Of a stretch of 6,538 nucleotides of DNA, positions 1 through 4,485 are shown one piece after another (within the stretch, counting starts at the first letter, position 1; the number at the start of each line of letters is the position of its first letter). A program made the position numbers and the translations under genes. The stretch comes from an uncultured Clostridium sp. Lineage in GTDB: Bacteria; Bacillota; Clostridia; TANB77; CAG-508. Under the pieces are notes generated by a model, which did no database searches, had not been told where the DNA came from, and worked only from the letters and a program-made list of their open reading frames with translations. The stretch covers positions 1-6,538 of the forward strand of contig USMB01000053.1 of assembly GCA_900555615.1 (NCBI GenBank), in the 5' to 3' direction.

Positions 1-51
1 AAAAAAATAAATAAAAAATAAAAAAATACGAAAAAAATACAAAAAAAATAC
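1..51. repeat. Phased A-tracts upstream of recF
   Basis: This stretch is nearly pure A with isolated T and TAC interruptions. Three A-tracts of 7, 7 and 8 bases (20-26, 31-37, 41-48), each ending in TAC, have centres about 10.5-11 bp apart, close to one helical turn. Further runs lie at 1-7 and 13-18. Helically phased A-tracts are known to bend DNA, so this segment is probably curved. All three forward frames hit stop codons within the first 21 bases, so no coding tail of an upstream gene extends through it. Whether it helps a promoter or is only drift in an AT-rich genome cannot be told from the sequence. Confidence 0.45.
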
Positions 52-63
52 AACACGCGAAAA

Positions 64-90
64 TCAAAAATAAGACGTTTTTATTTTTGA
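64..90. other. AT-rich hairpin before recF
   Basis: TCAAAAATAA (64-73) and TTATTTTTGA (81-90) form a perfect 10-bp inverted repeat around a 7-base loop, GACGTTT. The stem is almost all A-T, so it is weak as RNA. There is no clear T-run beyond its right arm, so it is a poor intrinsic terminator. It could end an upstream transcript in either direction or be a DNA-level site. Its role is unassigned. Confidence 0.3.
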
Positions 91-94
91 GTAA

Positions 95-100
95 TATAAT
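95..100 (+). promoter_or_regulatory. Possible -10 element for recF
   Basis: A perfect TATAAT lies 47 bases upstream of the recF ATG, but no recognisable TTGACA-like -35 is present 16-18 bp before it. TATATT at 103-108 is an alternative, with TTTATT at 80-85 as a weak -35. In DNA this AT-rich, TATAAT-like words occur by chance, so the call is tentative. recF may equally be read through from genes upstream of the window. Confidence 0.2.
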
Positions 101-132
101 TTTATATTAAAAAAATAAAAAAAAAAATACAC

Positions 133-140
133 AGGTGGAG
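133..140 (+). promoter_or_regulatory. Ribosome binding site fixing the recF start
   Basis: AGGTGGAG is a good Shine-Dalgarno match ending 6 bases before ATG at 147. A GTG at 135, in the same frame, lies inside this site and has no ribosome site of its own. The site therefore argues for the ATG at 147 and against a start four codons earlier. Confidence 0.8.
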
Positions 141-146
141 AAAAAT

Positions 147-1220
147 ATGTGGATAAAAGATATAAAATTAATTAATTTTAGAAATTATAATTGTCAAAAA
201 ATAAAATTACATGAAAATATTAATGTTTTTTATGGACAAAATGCACAAGGAAAAACAAATATTATTGAATCTATTTTTATGAGTAGTATTGGAAAATCAT
301 TTAGAACAAATAAAGAAAAAGAATTAATAAAATTTAATGAAGAAAAAGCTATGGTTGAAATTAATTTTCAAAAAACAGATAGAAATGGAAATATAAAAAT
401 AGAAATTAGTGAAAAAAAGCAAGTATATTTAAATGGAATTAAATTAAAAAAATTAAGTGAATTATTAGGAAATATTAATATTGTAATTTTTACACCAGAT
501 GATATTAATATTTTAAAAGGTGGACCACAAAATAGAAGAAAATTCTTAGATATTATGATTAGTCAGTTAAGACCTAATTATATGCATTTATTATCATTAT
601 ATTCTAAAACAATGGAACAAAGAAATAATTATTTAAAACAAATTAAATTAGAAAATAAAGATGAAAATTTATTAGATATTTGGGATGAAAAATTAATTGA
701 TTATGGAATGAAGATTTATGAATATAGAAAAGAATTTATAGAAAAATTACAAAGTAAAATAGAAAATATTCATAAAGAAATAACAGACGAAAAAGAAGAA
801 ATTGAAATAAAATATTTTTCAGATGCGACTACTAGACAAAATTTTATAAATGAGTTAAAATCAAGAAGAAAGTTAGATATAATAAAAGGATTTACGACAA
901 AGGGTATACATCGAGACGATTTTGTGATATATATAAATAAGAAGGAAGTTGGAATATTTGGATCACAAGGTCAAAATAGAACAGCTATGCTTTCATTAAA
1001 ATTATCAGAATTACAAGTTATTTATGATGATATTGGGGAATATCCAATTTTATTATTAGATGATTTTATGTCTGAATTAGATTGCAAAAGAAGAGAGAAT
1101 TTTTTAAATCATATAAAAAATATTCAAGTAATTATAACTTGTACTGAAAAAATAACTCTTGAAAAATTAAATTATTTTTCGTATAATGTTATAAATGGAG
1201 AGGTTATAGAAAAAGAATAA
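147..1220 (+). CDS. recF: DNA replication and repair protein RecF
   Basis: RecF is a cytoplasmic SMC/ABC-like ATPase. It binds gapped DNA and, with RecO and RecR, loads RecA at stalled forks and single-strand gaps. From the ATG at 147 the product is 357 residues, within the usual RecF range of about 360. The N-terminus (KDIKLINFRNY) is the typical RecF opening. Walker A is GQNAQGKT at residues 30-37. The conserved GIHRDDF is at 253-259, the ABC signature FGSQGQ at 271-276, Walker B ILLLDD at 301-306 and the D-loop SELD at 309-312. The region between about 150 and 245 is the variable arm domain. No key motif is missing. The longer reading from GTG 135 is disfavoured because that codon sits inside the ribosome site. 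recF precedes gyrB by 58 bases on the same strand, the standard origin-proximal order, so co-transcription is likely. Confidence 0.97.
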   Translation: MWIKDIKLINFRNYNCQKIKLHENINVFYGQNAQGKTNIIESIFMSSIGKSFRTNKEKELIKFNEEKAMVEINFQKTDRNGNIKIEISEKKQVYLNGIKLKKLSELLGNINIVIFTPDDINILKGGPQNRRKFLDIMISQLRPNYMHLLSLYSKTMEQRNNYLKQIKLENKDENLLDIWDEKLIDYGMKIYEYRKEFIEKLQSKIENIHKEITDEKEEIEIKYFSDATTRQNFINELKSRRKLDIIKGFTTKGIHRDDFVIYINKKEVGIFGSQGQNRTAMLSLKLSELQVIYDDIGEYPILLLDDFMSELDCKRRENFLNHIKNIQVIITCTEKITLEKLNYFSYNVINGEVIEKE

Positions 1221-1257
1221 GTACATTTAGAAATTGAAAATTTTTCCAATAATGTGC
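1221..1257 (+). other. Hairpin in the recF-gyrB gap
   Basis: GTACATT (1221-1227) pairs with AATGTGC (1251-1257) through 7 bp including one U-G wobble. Inside it, ATTG (1233-1236) pairs with CAAT (1247-1250), leaving TAGAA as a one-sided bulge. The fold starts directly after the recF stop and ends 5 bases before the gyrB ribosome site. It lacks a following T-run, so it is not a standard terminator. It might be an mRNA-processing or stability element, or chance pairing in AT-rich sequence. Confidence 0.3.
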
Positions 1258-1278
1258 TATTGAAAGGAAGGAAATTGA

Positions 1279-3210
1279 ATGGAAAAGTATAATCACAAAT
1301 ATGGTGCAGAGCAAATTCAAGTATTGGAAGGACTAGAGGCTGTAAGAAAAAGACCAGGTATGTATATAGGAAGTACATCTGTAAGAGGATTACATCATTT
1401 AGTTTATGAAATTGTAGATAACTGTGTTGATGAAGCAATGGCAGGTTATTGTACAGAAATAAATGTAATAATTGAACCAGGAAATGTTATAAGTGTAGAA
1501 GATAATGGGAGAGGAATTCCAGTAGAAATACATCCTAAAACACATATTTCAACAGCTGAAACAGTATATACAGTTTTACATGCTGGAGGAAAATTTGGTG
1601 GAGATAGTGGATATAAAGTATCTGGTGGTTTACATGGTGTAGGTGCATCTGTTGTAAACGCATTATCAAATTGGACAGAAGTAACTATTCAAAGAGATGG
1701 TGGAATCTATCAAATGTATTTTGAAAAAGGAAAAACTGTAAGAAAACTTGAAAAAATTGGAGATTCAAAAAAGACAGGAACAAAAGTAAGATTTCTTGCA
1801 GATGATACTATTTTTGAAACACAACAATATGATTATGAAACATTGGAAACAAGATTTAGAGAAATAGCATTTTTAACAAAAGGTTTAAAAATTACAATAG
1901 AAGATAAAAGAGATGAAGAGAATCCTAAAAAAGCTGAATTTTGCTTTGAAGGAGGATTAAAATCTTTTGTTGAATATTTAAATAAAAATAAAGAAAAATT
2001 ACATCCAGAACCAATTTATATTGAAAGAAATGGAGAGACACCTGTAGAAATTGCAATTCAATATACAACAGCATATACAGAAAATATTCATACATTTGTA
2101 AATAATATTAATACAATAGAAGGTGGAACACACTTAGAAGGATTTAAAAGAGCATTAACAAAAGTATTTAATGATTATGCTCGTTCTCATAATTTCTTAA
2201 AAGATAAAGATGGAAATTTACAGGGTGAAGATATAAGAGAAGGAATTACAGCAGTTGTTTCTGTAAAGGTAAGAGAACCTCAATTTGAAGGACAAACTAA
2301 AACAAAATTAGGAAATAGTGAAGTAACTGGTGTTGTTCAATCAATGGTAAATGATGCATTATCAACATTTTTAGAGGAAAATCCAAATGTTGCAAAAGCA
2401 ATTCTAGAAAAATGTGTAAGTGCTTCAAGAGCTAGAGAAGCTGCAAGAAAGGCAAGAGAGCTTGTAAGAAGAAAGAGTGCATTAGAAACATCTACATTGC
2501 CAGGAAAGCTTGCTGATTGTAGTAGTAAAGTTGCAGAAGAATGTGAAGTATATATAGTAGAGGGAGACTCTGCTGGTGGAAGTGCAAAACAAGGAAGAGA
2601 CAGAAAATTTCAAGCAATTTTACCATTATGGGGAAAAATGCTTAATGTTGAAAAGGCAAGAGCAGATAAAATCTATGGTAATGATAAATTAAATCCAGTA
2701 ATTGTTGCAATTGGCGCAGGAATTGGAAATGAATTTGATATTACAAAAATTAGATATGGAAAAGTAATTATAATGGCTGATGCCGATGTTGATGGTGCAC
2801 ATATTAGAACATTAATGTTAACATTCTTCTTTAGATATATGAGACCATTAATAGAAAATGGAAATGTATATTTAGCTCAACCACCATTATATAAGTTAGC
2901 TAAAAAAGGAATGGAAGATATTTATTGCTATACAGATGAGGGATTAGACCAAGCTTTTGCAGAATTAGAAGCAAAAGGAATTGCAAGAGATTCACTTTCA
3001 TTACAAAGATATAAAGGTTTAGGAGAAATGAATCCTGAACAATTATGGGAAACAACAATGGATCCTGCAAGAAGAACATTAATTCAAGTAACTATGGATG
3101 ATGCAATTAAAGCTGATGAAATATTTACATTATTAATGGGAGATGATGTTGACCCAAGAAGAAAATTCATCGAAGAAAATGCAAAATTTGTAAAAAATCT
3201 AGATATATAA
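1279..3210 (+). CDS. gyrB: DNA gyrase subunit B
   Basis: GyrB is the ATPase half of DNA gyrase (GyrA2-GyrB2), which introduces negative supercoils ahead of replication forks and is the target of aminocoumarins. The product is 643 residues, the normal length for Firmicutes GyrB without the insert seen in E. coli. The GHKL ATPase domain shows EIVDN (44-48), EDNGRGIP (74-81) and GGLHGVGASVVNAL (116-129). The transducer has Q339-T340-K341, the QTK loop that contacts the ATP gamma-phosphate. The TOPRIM domain has EGDSAGGSAKQGR (428-440) and DADVD (501-505), supplying metal-binding E428, D501 and D503. The C-terminal part carries QRYKGLGEMNPEQLW (576-590). LPLWGK at 448-453 has Trp where many bacteria have Arg or Lys, which I associate with clostridial GyrB. 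ParE is unlikely given the recF context. The start is supported by AAAGGAAGG at 1263-1271, 7 bases before ATG. gyrA is not the next gene; a hairpin follows instead. Confidence 0.98.
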   Translation: MEKYNHKYGAEQIQVLEGLEAVRKRPGMYIGSTSVRGLHHLVYEIVDNCVDEAMAGYCTEINVIIEPGNVISVEDNGRGIPVEIHPKTHISTAETVYTVLHAGGKFGGDSGYKVSGGLHGVGASVVNALSNWTEVTIQRDGGIYQMYFEKGKTVRKLEKIGDSKKTGTKVRFLADDTIFETQQYDYETLETRFREIAFLTKGLKITIEDKRDEENPKKAEFCFEGGLKSFVEYLNKNKEKLHPEPIYIERNGETPVEIAIQYTTAYTENIHTFVNNINTIEGGTHLEGFKRALTKVFNDYARSHNFLKDKDGNLQGEDIREGITAVVSVKVREPQFEGQTKTKLGNSEVTGVVQSMVNDALSTFLEENPNVAKAILEKCVSASRAREAARKARELVRRKSALETSTLPGKLADCSSKVAEECEVYIVEGDSAGGSAKQGRDRKFQAILPLWGKMLNVEKARADKIYGNDKLNPVIVAIGAGIGNEFDITKIRYGKVIIMADADVDGAHIRTLMLTFFFRYMRPLIENGNVYLAQPPLYKLAKKGMEDIYCYTDEGLDQAFAELEAKGIARDSLSLQRYKGLGEMNPEQLWETTMDPARRTLIQVTMDDAIKADEIFTLLMGDDVDPRRKFIEENAKFVKNLDI

Positions 3211-3213
3211 AAT

Positions 3214-3246
3214 TAATAGCTAGTAGGAATTTCCTACTAGCTATTA
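3214..3246. terminator. Long palindromic terminator after gyrB
   Basis: A perfect inverted repeat is centred on 3230. The left arm reads TAATAGCTAGTAGG and pairs with CCTACTAGCTATTA, giving a 14-bp stem that can extend to 16 bp. It starts 4 bases after the gyrB stop, a typical place for an intrinsic terminator. On the plus strand the bases after the stem (TCTATAAAG) are a poor U-tract. On the minus strand the stem is followed by ATTTTATATA, which is slightly better. It may therefore act in both directions, also ending any leftward transcript from the gap. Confidence 0.75.
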
Positions 3247-3263
3247 TCTATAAAGCCAATAAC

Positions 3264-3639
3264 AATCTTAACTCAAACTAATATATGTAGTGGTTTGATC
3301 TAATGCATATTGCTATACAAATAAACCATACACCACATATATTAATCAGTCGCTCGACTATAAATGCATTAGTAGAAACCAAATTCATCCCAAGGGGACT
3401 AGTAATAATCCCATATAATACAAATATAATCTTAGTTCAAATATATTACATATAATTTAACCATATACAAAACATAAAAATAATCCTTGAAAATTTAAAT
3501 AAAATATAGCTTACATACACATAATATATTTTTAACGCCGACATATATTTATCTATAAAAATAAACAAATATAAATCTTTGCTCGAATATTAATAAACTA
3601 AATTAAAATCTATTAACACTCTTCACTCAACTGATATTA
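3264..3639. repeat. Degenerate repeat, about four copies
   Basis: Four similar words of 21-22 bases occur in the gap, at 3264-3284, 3428-3448, 3574-3595 and 3618-3639. They share a core close to AATCTTNRCTCAAA followed by an AT tail, with one to several differences each. They are unevenly spaced, with start-to-start distances of about 164, 146 and 44 bases. They could be a dispersed binding site, relics of duplication, or similarity by chance in low-complexity DNA. Confidence 0.25.
3279..3380. other. Overlapping inverted repeats, possible structured RNA
   Basis: Two large folds compete for the same bases. Fold A pairs TAATATATGT (3279-3288) with ACATATATTA (3335-3344), then GTG (3290-3292) with CAC (3331-3333) and GTTT (3293-3296) with AAAC (3323-3326). 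Fold B pairs CTAATGCAT (3300-3308) with ATGCATTAG (3364-3372), then GGTTT (3292-3296) with AAACC (3376-3380) across a symmetrical 3x3 internal loop. Fold B encloses the small hairpin AGTCG-CT-CGACT (3348-3359). GGTTT at 3292 can therefore pair with either of two AAACC copies. I do not recognise an RNA family. The strand is uncertain, with base skew favouring the minus strand. Confidence 0.35.
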
Positions 3640-3722
3640 ACCTTATATGCATATTATGTGCAAAAATTTTTTTATTATACAAAAAAATTAAAATAATTTT
3701 AAATGGAAAAATTTTCAAATTA

Positions 3723-3739
3723 TGTCGAAGGTTGTCGAA
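3723..3739 (+). promoter_or_regulatory. Tandem Spo0A boxes (putative)
   Basis: TGTCGAA occurs at 3723-3729 and again at 3733-3739, exactly 10 bp apart in direct orientation. TGTCGAA is the consensus 0A box bound by the sporulation master regulator Spo0A in bacilli and clostridia. The 10-bp tandem spacing matches the well-known abrB promoter site, where a Spo0A dimer sits on one face of the helix. The pair ends 9 bases before the -35 hexamer, a position suited to activation. I saw no other TGTCGAA or its complement in the window. Whether this organism has Spo0A is not shown here. Confidence 0.55.
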
Positions 3740-3748
3740 CGATTTTGC

Positions 3749-3778
3749 TTGACAAAATAGACAATTGCAAAGTATAAT
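3749..3778 (+). promoter_or_regulatory. Sigma-A-type promoter of the VirB4-like operon
   Basis: Perfect TTGACA (3749-3754) and perfect TATAAT (3773-3778) are separated by 18 bp, one more than the optimum. Transcription would begin near 3785, giving a leader of about 40-50 bases before the first gene. This is the best promoter in the window and marks the start of a transcription unit separate from recF-gyrB. With both hexamers perfect, the upstream 0A-like boxes could tune timing or level up or down. Confidence 0.75.
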
Positions 3779-3821
3779 GATAAACATATAAGTTCTAATT
3801 CAACAATAATATTTAAAGTCA

Positions 3822-3830
3822 GGGAGGTGA
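3822..3830 (+). promoter_or_regulatory. Strong ribosome site with no standard start at the right distance
   Basis: GGGAGGTGA includes GGAGGTGA, an 8-base perfect complement to the 16S rRNA tail. The only standard in-frame start nearby, GTG at 3827, lies inside this site. At the proper distance the in-frame codon is ATT (3836, 5 bases after the match), and the first in-frame ATG is at 3923. Translation may begin at ATT 3836. Confidence 0.6.
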
Positions 3831-4378
3831 AAGAAATTAAGTCAATACAAAATTGGATTCCAATAGATAAAATCTTAGAAAGAGGAATCATAAAGATTAG
3901 AAAAAATAAATATATAAAAATAATGAAAGTGATTCCTATTAATTTTAATTTAAAGACACAATTAGAAAAAGAGTCAATTTTAAATTCATATAAAATTTTT
4001 TTAAAAACATGTAATTTTGATATGCAAATTTTAATTCAAAGTAAAAAAGAAGATTTAAGTGGACATGTTAAAAATATTCAAAATAATTCTCAAAAAGAAA
4101 ATAATCCAATAATAAAAAAATATTCAGAAGAATATTTAAAATTTATTCAAGAAAAAAATAATAAAAATAAATCAGCATCAAAAAATATTTATTTAATAAT
4201 AAAAAATAATTCAGATAATATGGAAGAAAATATTATTCAAGAATTAAATGAACGATATTTTAAAATAAAAGATTGTTTAAGTCGTTGTGGAAATATAATT
4301 GTAGATATAAATAATAAAAAAGAGTCAAAGAACATTTTATTTTCATTTTTAAATTCCAGAAAATATCTAGATAATTAA
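3827..4378 (+). CDS. TraC-like / VirB4 N-terminal-domain protein
   Basis: This soluble 183-residue protein resembles the TraC-like domain proteins often encoded just before a VirB4-type ATPase, and the N-terminal part of conjugative TraE/VirB4 ATPases. The signs are the opening IQNWIPIDKILERGIIKIRKNKYIKIMKVIPINF (residues 7-40 in part), then LEKESILNSYKIFLKTCNFD (46-65) and MQILIQSKKEDL (66-77), the pattern seen before VirB4 motors. After a polar Asn/Lys-rich stretch (84-120), NIYLIIKN (120-127) and a C-terminal alpha/beta segment follow. There is no Walker motif, signal peptide or membrane segment, so it is probably a non-catalytic partner of the next gene's ATPase at the inner face of the membrane. 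The coordinates use GTG 3827, the only standard start near the 5' end, but that codon is inside the ribosome site. ATT 3836 is a likelier true start and would remove three residues. The assignment rests on pattern recognition, not a search. Confidence 0.75.
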   Translation: MKEIKSIQNWIPIDKILERGIIKIRKNKYIKIMKVIPINFNLKTQLEKESILNSYKIFLKTCNFDMQILIQSKKEDLSGHVKNIQNNSQKENNPIIKKYSEEYLKFIQEKNNKNKSASKNIYLIIKNNSDNMEENIIQELNERYFKIKDCLSRCGNIIVDINNKKESKNILFSFLNSRKYLDN

Positions 4379-4384
4379 ACAAAT

Positions 4385-4485
4385 AGGATGGTGAATATAG
4401 TATTAATATAATAAATAAAATAAAAAAAAATTTAAAAATAAAAGAAAAAAAAGAATTAACATTTTTAAAAGGTGTATACCATGAC
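4385..4485 (+). other. Possible N-terminal extension of the VirB4-like ATPase
   Basis: A ribosome-site-like AGGATGGTG (4385-4393) follows the previous gene's stop. The frame of the downstream ATPase is open from 4387 straight into its ATG at 4486, with no stop. It would encode a basic segment including KIKEKKELTFLKGVYHDMKE. There is no in-frame ATG, GTG or TTG in this stretch; an ATT lies at 4402, 8 bases after the ribosome site. Either the ATPase starts at ATT 4402 and is 28 residues longer, or this is a purine-rich leader and ATG 4486 is used. The frame also crosses nine consecutive A at 4422-4430. Confidence 0.4.

Larger units (their letters stand above)
3247..3720. other. Long intergenic gap with inverted base skew
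   Basis: No reading frame here looks like a gene on either strand. By hand count, 3251-3660 has about 30 G and 68 C on the plus strand, whereas the flanking plus-strand genes are G- and purine-rich. Reversed skew suits a minus-strand transcript, a decayed leftward gene or an inverted segment. The left part (3279-3412) is rich in inverted repeats, described separately. The right part (3450-3720) is mostly low-complexity AT sequence with small palindromes, such as TTAAAATAATTTTAA at 3688-3702 and the imperfect GCATATTATGTGC at 3649-3661. No tRNA, rRNA, CRISPR unit or clear DnaA-box cluster is visible. Confidence 0.6.

Noticed and set aside
135..146. GTG start four codons upstream for recF
   Set aside because: The GTG lies inside the AGGTGGAG ribosome site, which is ideally spaced for the ATG at 147.
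1172..1438. Minus-strand open frame of 88 codons across the recF end and gyrB start
   Set aside because: It lies antisense to two confidently identified genes and shows no recognisable domain.
3278..3388. Minus-strand 36-codon hydrophobic frame in the gap
   Set aside because: No ribosome site precedes its ATG, its codons (GTC, CGA, CTG, TGC) are unlike the neighbouring genes, and it coincides with the inverted repeats, which explain the region better.
3264..3639. CRISPR array
   Set aside because: The repeats are degenerate, irregularly spaced and not followed by unit-length spacers, and no cas gene is present.
3247..3720. Chromosomal origin in the gap after gyrB
   Set aside because: No clear DnaA boxes were found, only 6-7 of 9 matches such as ACATACACA. 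AT-richness alone is not evidence in this genome.
3723..3745. LexA/SOS box (CGAAC-N4-GTTCG type)
   Set aside because: Only a single CGAAC half is present with no properly spaced partner. The direct TGTCGAA pair fits a Spo0A site better.
4388..4411. Seven-codon ATG frame (MVNIVLI) before the ATPase, as a leader peptide
   Set aside because: It is very short, its ATG lies within the ribosome-site-like sequence, and no attenuator follows.
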